Part shown: positions 20,278 through 31,773 of the stretch, one piece after another
Position numbering within the stretch: the first letter of the stretch is position 1
How the letters are laid out: every line of letters starts with the position of its first letter
Source: Coffea arabica
Lineage: Eukaryota; Streptophyta; Magnoliopsida; Gentianales; Rubiaceae
Direction of reading: 5' to 3'
DNA: 64,000 bases
NCBI RefSeq assembly: GCF_036785885.1
Contig: NC_092329.1
Coordinates: 4,712,001 to 4,776,000 of the forward strand
Notes under the pieces: model-generated
Databases searched by the model: none
What the model was told of the DNA's origin: nothing
Seen by the model: the letters and a program-made list of their open reading frames with translations, nothing else
Program-made: the position numbers and the translations under genes

Positions 20278-21889
20278 ATGGATATTGCTTTGAGTAGAGG
20301 CTCCCAAATTCTGGCATTCAATGCATCTTCTTCCGTTTCTGCAAAGAGTTCACGAAGAAGTTCATTAGATATTACTGATACAAGCTGGCCTGCAAAAGGA
20401 GTAGGACCTTCTCTCAGTCACCTCCAAACTGTAGTAGTTCAAGCTGAGAAGCGCCCCACGTGGCTCCCGGGGCTTGAACCTCCACCTTATCTTGATGGAA
20501 CGTGAGCCCATTTCTTGTTCTATCTATCCAATATTGGTATAGAATCCCTAGTCTGCATGTGGTGTATCTTTGTCCATTTCTTGTAGTACATAATGCTGTT
20601 TTGCAGACTTGCTGGAGATTTTGGGTTTGATCCATTGGGGCTTGGGGAGGACCCCGAAAGCTTGAAGTGGTATGTACAGGCAGAACTGGTTCATTCTCGC
20701 TTTGCTATGTTTGGAGTTGCCGGAATTCTTGTAACTGATGTACGTTAGTGATACTGGACTGCGAACTCCGAATCTCCACTCTTTGTTCTTTATATCTGGC
20801 ACTGCATTGCTTCACGATATTCTAATCTGTTTTTTAGTGTTATTAAGTTTGATCTACACTTGGTAGCATTCACAAATGTATAATACAATCTTCCCAATGA
20901 TGTTTTGATCTGTTAGCGTTGGTTCTAGCTTTTGAAACTCTTGCTCGTCCTCCATTTTCCTGCTGCAGCTGCTTCGTGTAACAGGAATAAGCAACTTGCC
21001 AGTTTGGTATGAAGCTGGTGCGACAAAATTTGATTTTGCTAGTACCAGAACACTGTTGATCGTTCAGCTAATACTAATGGGGTATTTTGACTTAATCCAC
21101 AATGCCAGTGACTCAATTGCAAGGCTGCAATTGGAATTGAAATCTTTATGAAAGAAACTACTTATTTTCTCCTTCCTTCATGTTTTTCTCAGGTTCGTTG
21201 AAACAAAGAGATATATGGATTTCAAAAACCCTGGATCTCAAGCCAAGGAGGGAACTTTCTTTGGGTTAGAAACTGCACTTGAAGGCCTTGAACCAGGGTA
21301 AAACTCTTCCAGACTATAGCATTTTCACTTGTTACTTCAAAATTCTTCAGTCATGGCTAGAATCTATTGTGCTTGAGAACCACTTAGAATTTGACGTTGT
21401 AGTCCTTGAGATTTTAAGTGGTCATCGTTTTCTGCTGTTTGAGCAGGTACCCAGGTGGCCCTTTGTTGAATCCTCTTGGCATTGCTAAGGACATAACGAA
21501 TGCTCATGACTGGAAGCTCAAAGAGATAAAAAATGGTTAACTTATTGAGCATAATATAAAATTTCACGATTCCTCTTCCCTATCTAGATACTATTTTTTT
21601 TTCTCTAGTATCAGTAGGAGAGCTCGAATCCGGGATCTCTCACTTACATGCCCTCCTCACAAACCGCCCAATCCAACCCTCCCCCAAGATACTTTTCCTG
21701 TTTACCATGATGCAATCCACGTAAAAAATGAGTGTCTTTTCTGCAGGAAGGCTAGCTATGGTGGCAATGCTAGGATTTTTTGTTCAAGCTTGCGTGACTC
21801 ATGCTGGCCCTATCGATAATCTCGTGGAACATCTTTCAGATCCATGGCATAAAACCATTATTCAAACACTTGCTGGTTCTGGTTCTTGA
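20278..21889 (+). CDS. LHCA5: Photosystem I chlorophyll a/b-binding protein Lhca5
   Basis: Minor PSI antenna protein of the thylakoid membrane. In Arabidopsis Lhca5 helps attach the NDH complex to PSI. Exons 20278-20501, 20607-20739, 20969-21081, 21193-21297, 21447-21535 and 21747-21889 give 268 residues. Residues 1 to about 57 are a Ser-rich chloroplast transit peptide. The mature part starts near [19 protein letters not shown]. Three LHC helices are visible: [20 protein letters not shown], the [20 protein letters not shown] region, and [20 protein letters not shown], with conserved Glu/His/Arg chlorophyll ligands. [16 protein letters not shown] and [14 protein letters not shown] identify it as Lhca5 rather than Lhca1-4. 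An in-frame upstream ATG at 20218 is possible, but the 20278 ATG has a better context (AAAGATGG) and gives the family length. Confidence 0.93.
21593..21686 (-). mobile_element. Short tRNA-derived SINE in Lhca5 intron 5
   Basis: A 94-bp insertion whose minus strand carries a B-box-like GGATTCGAGCTC and ends in an A-rich tail (T run at 21594-21602). AGATACT occurs at 21586-21592 and 21687-21693 as a probable target duplication. It lies in the last intron (21536-21746) and does not touch the splice sites. Confidence 0.55.
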
Positions 21890-22857
21890 TTTCAGTCAAA
21901 TGTAAAGCTCACTGTGTGTCTGTGTACTCCCCCTCTCTCCCCCCCCCCCCCCCCCCCCCCTTTTTTTTGTTCAATCTTTTCGGTTTGGAATCGAAATGTG
22001 GGCTATCATTTAGCGCCACATAATGAAGCTGATTTTCTTTTGATTTGAGCAGTGAACGTATATAAGTTTGAACTCTTAAAAACAAAAATGTAAGACACAA
22101 ATATCAAAAGAAAATGTATGTCCTGCAGCAGATTGACTGAAGGCAAGGTCATTGGACCTGCCAGCGAAATTTCTTTTTTAGCAGTCATCAGGTGATGAGG
22201 TGTTCCATGCAATCTAGATCAAAAGCCTTGAGATCAATCGATTCCTAGACAAAAGTTTGAAGACAAAATGAGAAGATCTTAACTGAATGCTTTAAAATAG
22301 TAAAAGCAGCGCCTAATGCTTCCAATGTATAGGTTACTCACCAAACGAGAAACTGAACACTTCAAAAATCCTTTGGAATAACATCAGATGCCACAATAAT
22401 TCGTAAAATTGCAAATTGACCTGATTTTGTACATTTTCTTGGTATGCTTATTCATATAAAGCATTTCAATGGATTCAATAATAATAAATTCTGGAGAGAC
22501 GACAACAAGAAGTTAATACATTAATAAACAACAATGTTCCAGGATGTCAACACTGTGAACCTGCAAAAACTGCGAGAATCAACACTCACAAGCAGCAGTC
22601 AAATATATTACAGAACCGCCTTATTGTTTCTATAACCAAACCAATAAAAGAAAAACCTGGTTTTTGTAATCCTCTAATCAGCCCCAATAGCAAGTGAAAT
22701 TTTAATCCCATCAACTTATTGCACATAAAAAACTCAACATGTACAATGTACATATACTGTTAGAAATTACTTTCCCAAGAGAAACCAATAGAAATAGCCA
22801 ACTAAATAGCAACATAGCAATAATGAGAAACGTGATTTAGATACCTAAATAAGGTAC
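21890..22857. other. Convergent 3' region between Lhca5 and WEB1
   Basis: Lhca5 (+) and WEB1 (-) are tail to tail with 968 bp between their stop codons, so it holds both 3' UTRs. No gene is seen. Confidence 0.5.
21939..21968. repeat. Homopolymer tract: 22 C then 8 T
   Basis: An uninterrupted C run followed by a T run, within the probable Lhca5 3' UTR about 50 bases after the stop codon. Tracts of this kind are prone to sequencing and length errors. Confidence 0.9.
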
Positions 22858-25800
22858 TTATGCTGACTTAGTTTGTGTCTTCTTTCTTGCCAAAAACATG
22901 AAGATGCGTGGGAAGAATGATCTCTTCTTCTTCTTTACAACCTTGACTTCAGGTTCTGGTGAGGATTCAGTTTCTGTGTTGCTTCCATTCAAATGTGCCT
23001 TTGGGCTCAGCCTCTGATGAATTCCAGCGGCATCAGGTCCTTGATTGAAGTTCTTGGTTTCTTGTCTGTCCTCAAAGCTTGCTCTTGGACTCTTAGTTGG
23101 GTTTGCCACCGGAACTGATTCTGCTGCTTTCCTTCTCTGCTCATGCTCTGCCCTCCACTTTCTCAGCTCCTGTTCTACACCCAATTTCCCTTCCTTGGCT
23201 TGTTCTGCCTTCTGCAATGCAAGTTCCAGTGCTGATTTTCTTTCAGCCAATTCACGGTTGACTTCCTCCAGCTGATTCAAGGTCCTCAATTCAGACTCTT
23301 TAGCCACCTCAATCTGGGACATAGCAGCTGCCACCCTCATGTTAGCCTGTTCCTCTGCATCATGTGTCCTCTTGCTCAGCTCGTAATACTCTTCTAAAGA
23401 AAGAGTAACTCCAGTAGGTGTATCCTCATCATTTGTGCTTTGAGCTGATTCACTCTCTTGCAATGCATTGATAGCTGCAAGTGCCAATTTCTCTGAAGCC
23501 TTTGCAGCCTCTATTTCCTTTTGAGCTGCATGTAATCTACTCTCTATTGTACTTGCTCCTGCCTTTGCTTGCTCTGCTTCCTCCTTTGCCTTCCTTAACT
23601 CTTCACGAGCCATTTGAGCAAGTGATTTTGCCTCATCAGCCTGGTGAGCTGCCTCCTGTAGTTGCTTGGGCAGTTCCACCATTTTTTCTCTAGCTTCCTT
23701 CTCCTTCATTTGAACAAGAGCAATCTCTGACTTTGTCCTATCAATCTCTGCCTCAAGAGATGCAACCGCGACTGATGCCATTCCTTCTCTCTGCCTAATA
23801 GCGGCAAGTTCTGCTTTTTCCTTTTCTAGTTCTGACTTCAATGATGTAGCCGCCACCTTCAAGCAATTTACTTCATCTGTTGCTTTCTCAATGTTGAGCT
23901 TAACTTCTTCCAGTTCCTTCTTGGCAAAATCAACTGCTGCTTGTATATCACTGTGAGTTCTTCTCTCTGATTCGACCAGCCCATCTTTGAAGTTTCCTTC
24001 ATTATTTTCCTCTTTTAGCTTTGACTCCATATAAGCTGCCAATTCAGCTTTTAATTCCTGCAGTAATGTTGAAGCCGTATCCAACTTTGACTTGAGATCC
24101 CTTGCTAAGACTATTTGTTGGTTTAGTTTCTCCAGCTCCTCTTCAGCCTGCTTCAATTCTTTCTCCCAGTTTAAGGCATCCTGCTCTTTGGCCATAGCTG
24201 CTCCAATCCTATGTTCCTCTGCCTCAAGATGTGCAGCATGTGCAGACTCCAAGGATTCTTTTGCAGTAATCAGCTCAATTGTCAAATCCTCGACCGTCTT
24301 TTCAACTTCTTTTGATGCAGAAACAGCTTCTTCTGCTTTCTTCACTGCTACATCTTTCTCAGTCACTAATACAGTATAGTCTTTGTGAAGTGCTTCCAAC
24401 TCATCTTTCACAGATTTCAATTCTGTAATTGCAGCTGCATGCCTGGCTCTTGCGACCTCCAGCTGAGCCTTGGCTGCAATGCTAGCCTCATCAGCAATCC
24501 CTTGTTCCATCTCTTCCACCCTGAGTTTAGCAAGTTCAGCATCTTGCTTTGCTTGTTGCTCTTCTGTTTGTACCTTCTCCAGGTTGAGCTTCAGTTCTTC
24601 GATAAGTCTTTTAGTGCTCTCTAGCTCCTTCAGGACATGTACTTTTGCATCTTCAGCAGCGTCACACTTGTTCTTATACAATGGAATCTCCTCTTGTACT
24701 TTCTCCAGTTCTTGTTCTATTAACTTGCGTCTCTGCAGATTGAAAGCAAATTCAGAGCTACCAATAACATATAACTAATGATTACAGAAAAGCATATACT
24801 GCAGAACAAAAAACATTTACACCAGAATAAAAAAAGACAAAAGGTATCTTGATTTTATATACTACTGCTGCTTATCTCGAGAGCCAATGGAATATGAAAT
24901 TTTTTAATAGAAGATGATAATAATATGGTTATTTAAAAGCTGGACCATGACAGTGATAGACAACAGTCTAGGAGTTGGAAGAAATTTTACCTCCACAGTC
25001 TGCATTCTATGGGCCTTCCAATCAACAATACCCCCAAATTTTGAAACAGCATGTTTTACGGATTCAATAGGTGCTGCCGTATCAATTTGGCCTCTGTTTA
25101 TATCCATACTCTGAGGAGTTTTAGGGCTGCCAGCAGACTGTTGTGCTCTGCTTATGGTTCTGGAAACTTTGGAAACAGGACTGTTTGACGCTATTACATG
25201 ATTCGTGCCTTCATTCTCTCTGACATGACGAGATGACGCAGAAGGTATATCATCACGACCATGAGTGCTCCTAGGGGAATCAACCGCCTGAGAAAGGTGT
25301 CTGGCAGCTCCTGCATTTTGTCCCACTTTAATAGGTGGAACTGAGACAGTGAATTCTTTTATGTTTTGTATCTGAGATGCCTCCAAAACCGAATTCCCAT
25401 GTGCATGCCCATTGGAAGTATCATTTGATTCAATATGAGTACTACCAGGTGACCCAATTTCTAAAGATTGTTGCACAATTTCACTTGGTTTTGCTTCTAA
25501 TGTATATGATGGAACAGATTTTGAAATAATTGTTGAAGTGTCATCTTTTTGAGTCTCCTGTTCCCCTAGTATGTTTGTTGATGAATGTGAGATTGACTTC
25601 TCAACTTGAGTGACATCAGAAGTACGTTCCGGATTTTCTGATGGAACAGATGGACCGTCTGCAAGAAAAGAGACATCTGACATATCCTTTGGATGTTCTA
25701 ATGCAGAAATATCCGTATGTGGTTGCTGACATTCAGATTCCACCTTCCCGTTAGTATCTGTTGGGATATGACTATTTGTTTGATCCTCATGTGTGGAGGA

Positions 25801-25863
25801 AACAATTGGTGTGGTAGAAGACTCTGCAAGAGCATTTTCGTCCATCTTTTTCACATCCTCCAT
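22858..25863 (-). CDS. WEB1: WEB1-like chloroplast photorelocation protein (WEB/DUF827 family)
   Basis: A long coiled-coil protein of 915 residues from two coding exons, 25863-24991 and 24732-22858. The splice joins [14 protein letters not shown] to [17 protein letters not shown], the conserved entry to the family coiled coil. Residues 1 to about 260 are polar, Ser/Thr-rich and probably disordered (start [16 protein letters not shown]). Residues about 275-800 are almost continuous heptad-type coiled coil rich in Lys, Glu, Ala and Leu. The tail is basic and ends [19 protein letters not shown] plus seven residues. In Arabidopsis WEB1 works with PMI2 to control chloroplast actin filaments during blue-light-driven chloroplast movement. 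The protein is longer than Arabidopsis WEB1 (about 807), mainly in the N-terminal region. Paralogues (WEL1-3) exist, so orthology to WEB1 is likely but unproven. Confidence 0.9.
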
Positions 25864-26733
25864 TCCAAGTCCTATGAAGAGCTAAGTGGGTACCTGAAAT
25901 TCAAGAATCTTAAAAAATAAAAACAAATTGAATGCAGTAATGTGAATATTAACAGTCATAAAGAAGTGCAGCGTAAGACACAACAAGTACTCAATGAAAC
26001 CATCTCTGTTATCTTAGGTTAAGCAACTTATGGCCCACTCTTTTTCATGAGATCAATGTTTAACAAGCAAATTCATTACCCATGACTACTATAAATGTTT
26101 TTATTTTCTTATTTTTCTTTAATGTACTAAGAATCAAGGCACTCATTTTGACTAAGGCCCATTATACTGGCAAACGTAAAACTAGACATACTCAGGGAAA
26201 GATGTTTACCAGCTGATATAGCAGTAAAAACAAAAATGTGGATCAAAGAGACATTAGATACACATCAGTGTAAGTATGACCTCTTCCACATTTTTATCCT
26301 GGCAGCAATAGCTACAGAGATACTAATAGCCAAGACACTAGTTATTGAATGTTTTAGCAGAAAGCCAACAACTAAGAATTACAAGCCCCATCCTAGACAG
26401 ATCTCTCTTAGATATGCCTTATTCTGGACACATAATGTGCTCTTTTTTTTCATTCGGTTCGAAGGGTGAAACATAATGTGCGTCTCCAAACTGCTGGCCA
26501 CCAAATCCTGAACATGACCATCAATCCTTGAATAATGAAATAGAGATCTCTCACAGTGCAAAATAATCATGTCAGTTGGATGGAGAAACATATGAAGCAT
26601 GTAGCGATGTGCGCGCACGCATGTGAGAGAGAGACTGATGAAGTAGGGATCACTTACAGTGCAAAACAATCATGCCCGCAGGAAAAACATATGAAGCATG
26701 TAGGGGGTGGGGCAGGGGGGTGTGTGTGCGCGT

Positions 26734-26766
<33 letters not shown>

Positions 26767-29168
26767 CTTAACTGGAGGCCAAAACGCTACTATTCTAGCT
26801 TCTAGAAAATATTTGGTTTACAAATATCTGTTAACAATATTTCCTTTGTGATGAAACTATGCAAATTGGTGCAAAGTCATGAGTTCAACAAAAGAAATGA
26901 TGTTGCATACTATGTAAATTGTGATTATCTAAACCACAGTTCCACAAAAAACAGAAGTAAATTAAGTAGCATTTTCCAATTCATCGTGCTTTTCTACTAG
27001 AAGAAAAGAAGAACAAGAACAAGAAAAAATTCAAACTAGAAAACAATTAAATTATGCAGGGACATATCTGCTTCTGTCTGCATTCAGAAGTATCTCAAGG
27101 AAATGAATTAATAAATATACTGGCATGCAGAGTATGATTCAAGAATCTTTTCCTTCAAAAAAGATAGCTACAGAAAAACATTTAAAGATTGTGAATTGGT
27201 TTCCAACCATACACAGTAGTTCTGTTATATTCGAAATTGTGAGTTAATTCCTTCGTTCTATTATTGTTACAAATGCTATTATGAACCAATAACCTCAAAT
27301 TGTGAGGTCCACTCTATTCTTTCCTAAGGATGCATGCTGTTTACTATGAACTCCATCATACTTCTGAAATTTTTTATGAATGAGGAAAAAAATTGATCTA
27401 CAAGTCATCCCACGAACAAAATTGAAAAGAAAAAGAAGCCTGGTGGATGGTTAGTATCTCCAGGTAAATGATTTTTGAGCTGAAGGAGGTGGCTAAAGAT
27501 GCAGATGGAAGCTTAGTCCTCAACACTTTGGTGAGCAATGGAAACTGACTCCTTTTGTTTATTACTTTGCAAGACTAGATTCCTTTAGCAGACTTTCCTG
27601 CAAGGTGTTATGAGCGAGCTGTTGGGAGCTAGATTTAGTCTAAACACATAATTTGCAGCATTCAGGAGATATTGCATTAGTAGAGCATCCAGTATCAGGA
27701 ATCCTTTGTTTGGATATTTCAAAGATGTGCCAACTTCATCTTCAGACATTCAATTATAGGAAAATCTTTTCAAGCTTACATATTTTCCTACTCTAAAACT
27801 TTCTCATGCCTCAGGGGTAAATTGAGATAATGTTTGACACTTCCATATCAATCTCGTAACATACACAAGAACATTGAATTCATCTCGATGTTCTATATTC
27901 TCCTGTTCCAAATAAATGTTGAGCAAATTTTTCACTATTTTGGTCAAGCCTCGAAAAATTGCTTTTCCTAGTTGGCAGGAATGAGGGTCCAGCTCAAGTA
28001 GCTTCAGTTGCATAACCTTCATGTTCATGAATCTTATATAGGAGGCAGACTCTCTAGCACATCTCTAGAAGGCAAACGATGGAATCACAACTGGTCTGAA
28101 GGCATAGCTACATGGATTATATACACACCACAAAAGATTGGCAGGGCATGTACCACCTAAAAGCCTACGAATTCCCAAAAACCATCAATCTTTTGAGGAT
28201 ACATAACTCGCAGACATCCAGTGGTAGCAGAGGATGACAAAATAAAAACAAATGACATAATCGTTATTGTAAATAGTGCTTGATGAGTCAAATATATACA
28301 GACAAGATAAACAACACCTTTTCTATTACATGAACTACATAAAATTCATTAACATAATGATGTGCTCCAATCTATGAATTGCCATACCAAAAATCAATCA
28401 CCTTACACAATCTATCCCCCTCCCCCTCCCCCACCCCGAAACCTGAAAAAACTAACATTCATAAAAGAGAAACATGCACCAGGAATAAAGCGTTCAAATA
28501 CAATTAATCACATTGGAAACTTCCGTGATGGCTGTCAAAGCACAAAATTTAAACAAAGACGCACAATATTATATGAGCAACCCTACAGAATAATAAAAAA
28601 AAAGGTTAAACCACACACCAGAAAATTCAAGAAATCAAGACGAAACATCATGCTATAATACTAGATGTTTGACACCATTTTCTACCACTTTCAACATCTA
28701 AACCCACATCCTAAATATCTTGAGAAACAAGGGCTGACAAATATTTGAAAATACACCAGAGCTTTGCATACATTCTTCTCCCGCATGAAAGACATGATGA
28801 AAATCTCCATTGTAATTCCATTGGCGCAAGATTCTACCTAATCCCCAGCTCATCATGATTGAAAAAGAATCCATCTTTACATAATTTAATTTCTTATGAA
28901 AAGTTAACATCTTTCACAATCATTTACCTCATCCTGGTTCCAAGAATTCCACAAATGCACATGCAAAACCGTAACAACCAAACAAATACAGTAAAGAACA
29001 AAAATTCACCATTAAATGCAGAAGAATCTACATACTTCAAATTTGAACGAAGCATAGAGCATCAATAGGCTATTAAATGATTAGTCATGGTTTAATCAGA
29101 GAATTATTTAGATTGGGAGAGAGATGAAGAGAGATTGAAAAGGGGAGAGAGAAAGAGAGAGACGTACC
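25864..29168 (-). other. Probable long 5' UTR intron of WEB1
   Basis: On the minus strand a good acceptor (TGAATTTCAG before 25893) lies just upstream of the start codon. A donor (GGGGTACGTC, GT at 29167-29166) lies beside a GA-rich stretch. The 3.3 kb between has no supported gene, which suits a 5' UTR intron. The splice choice is inference. A 74-codon minus frame at 27804-28028 is unrecognised. Confidence 0.4.
26548..26765. repeat. Tandem duplication of about 101 bp plus GT/GA microsatellites
   Basis: A CAGTGCAAAA(T/C)AATCATG ... AAACATATGAAGCATGTAG unit occurs at 26552-26604 and 26658-26702. Each is followed by GTGCGC and GAGAGA runs, the second extended to about 15 GA units. Confidence 0.75.
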
Positions 29169-31773
29169 CCTGAAACGCCAGGAACGAAAAAGAAAGGCAA
29201 GTCAAAAAGGAGACCTCCAAAATATATGCCTCCCAAAAATTATTAGCCACCCTTCAATTTTCTCCAATCAGCTGGAAACAATTCACTGCCTCAGAAAAAA
29301 AACTATATGTAATACTATATATAAAAAAAAAAGAACCCACAATTCATTAGTTCTTAAAAGCTTAGCCAAAACAAGAGAAGGTTATCTTTACACTAGTACC
29401 TCCTGTATTCAAGAGTCAAAGGCAGATGTGAGTTGAAGCTGTTTGGATGATTTAAGGACACTAAGTAATTGGGATTTTGGATAATTGTTAAGTTTGATTG
29501 TCCGAAAATTTTGTGGTACATAAATGAAGAAGAAGTACGACTGTTTTTAATGACCGTAGCATAATCTACGAACCAGAGGACCTGTGCTGGTCTGTTTTTT
29601 GTTTCTTGTCAATCGTCAGCTCTTCTCTCTGCCTGTCTTCCCTTCTCTCGCTTTTCTGTCTTTTACTCTTTTCTTTTTTTATATATAAATTTTATTTGTT
29701 TTAAAAAAATAAATACTACTCTATTTAAAGAAGTGGAGACTGATTTAAAGTCGCCGCCCATTAAGGGTGCTGTCATTACGCTCCGTTCCTAGCGCGTGTC
29801 TTATCCAAGTTTTTTCAATTATTAGTTGAGAAAATGCTCTATTATTTAGTGACACTTCTTTTCTTGGTTAACGGTACTCCCATCATTTATTTTATTACAT
29901 AATATAATAAATAAAAATTATATAATAAAAACGATAGTGCGAGTGTCATTAAAAACTCTCTATTAGTTATTATCCAATTAATCACTACCATCTATTATAA
30001 TGTGTATCACGTTACGTGTATAATTGCACCAAATATACTTACTTATTCTGTCAAAAAAAGAAAAAAAAATCACCTATTTGACATTGTGTTATTTAATATT
30101 TTCTTTTACAACATTAAATTGTGTAAGGGGTTTCGTCATTGTACTTTTGGATTTTTTTTTCAAGGTCTTCTTTTTTTTATATATATATATATATATTTTA
30201 AATTTCAAATTAGTTTACAATCTAGAGCTAGGAATGATTGGCTCTTGATTTTGGTGTTTTTGTCAGGTTTCACTTGTTTAATGATCCTTTTCCCCCAGAG
30301 TGCATCTTTATTCTATACAGAATAGGAAAATCATTGAATTGCACAAAAATACAATGGGTGGAAATAAAATTATTACACCTATAATAAAATCAAATAGTAC
30401 TTTATTATTCATATCATAATCATATGTACAAAAAAATCTGCACCCTTTTGATGTCTTGCCCTCCTATTTGATTCTGAAAAGTCAAAACCATGTAGCTGGA
30501 CTGGACTTTATATCAGATTCAAACTTCATCTCCTCATGCGTTTGGGCCGTTCGACCCAAAAAAGCTTCCTCTATCCGGTCCCAAGATCCCAATCAGAACA
30601 ACTATAGTTGAATTTGGTTGCTCTGTGGGCTCTTGATAATGGGTCGTTTCTTTGATTTGCCATATTTGCCAAAAGTAGCCATTTATGCAATCGTCCACAA
30701 AAAGAACACAGACAAACCAAAGATTTTTTTTTTTACTCAAAAAAATAAAACCAAAAAATGAAAATACTTGTCAAGGTATTGTTAATTTGTTATGGGTTCT
30801 TTTCAAAGAAAAAATGATGGGGGTGAGTGGAAGTCAAAATTTATTTAAGAAATAGCTCTACAGTTGGATTGAACGGTTCATTATTGGGTTAATGCGTAGG
30901 TGGGATATAATGAATAAATTTGATCAGTAATTCGTCAACGAGATAGTAGTGTATATTTTATGCACTGTTAGGTGTACCTAATAGTGGTTTGCTCAACTAA
31001 GACTTGGTTTGATGTCTCATTTTCAACTTTCCATTCTTGCCTTTCACCCAATCCTCAAATTTAAACAAGCAACTTTTCAGATAAATTAAGCTTGTCTGAT
31101 TAGCAAGATATTTCTTCCTAAGGAACTAAACAAGTAACATTGCCATACATATACATATACATGTGCATATGGTCTTGAGGTTTATATGACTGCTTAGATT
31201 TTTTTTCCTTTTTATGACACCTTAGATTAGCAATTAGTTATTTCAAAAAAATTCAAGAGCATCTTACTTTAGTTTATATAACCTAACGAGAGTTCATAGA
31301 AACGTGATTAAGCAATTCATGAGCATCTTATTTGAGATTCTGTACTAAGCGATAAGTAAACAGATTATCACTTACTATTTTGATTGAGTTTTGTCTAAAC
31401 AATTCAAAGTTAATTAATTAATTAATTAAGATGTTCTATTTTTTTTTATCACCAAACACCTTTGAATATATTAAAATCTGAGTCCGTTAAATTTAATTGC
31501 CGAATTGGATTATCAAACGGAGTTAAGACAACTTGCTGGTCACTTGAAACGGTAATCACAAATAATGTATTGGTAACTTATGCTTGATTTATTGGTACTG
31601 GTGACTGACTCGAGCAGAATAATTTTCTATACAAATAAATTACGAACCATGTTGAATAAATCCCTCCGCGCAAAATCCTACGCAATTTTAATTAAAAAAA
31701 ATTAACAAAAAAATGAAGACAAATACTAGAAGAAAGGCAAAAAAAAAAGTTTTAAAAAAATTACAAAACCAAT
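29169..31773. other. Intergenic between WEB1 and GUX
   Basis: The first few hundred bases probably hold the WEB1 5' UTR and promoter. The rest is AT-rich with poly-T and TA runs (30169-30197). No gene is supported; open frames of 68-107 codons here look like chance. Confidence 0.45.

Noticed and set aside
27804-28028. A 74-codon minus frame in the WEB1 leader region
   Set aside because: It reads like protein but matches no family I know and has no splice partners; might be an old gene fragment, too weak to call.
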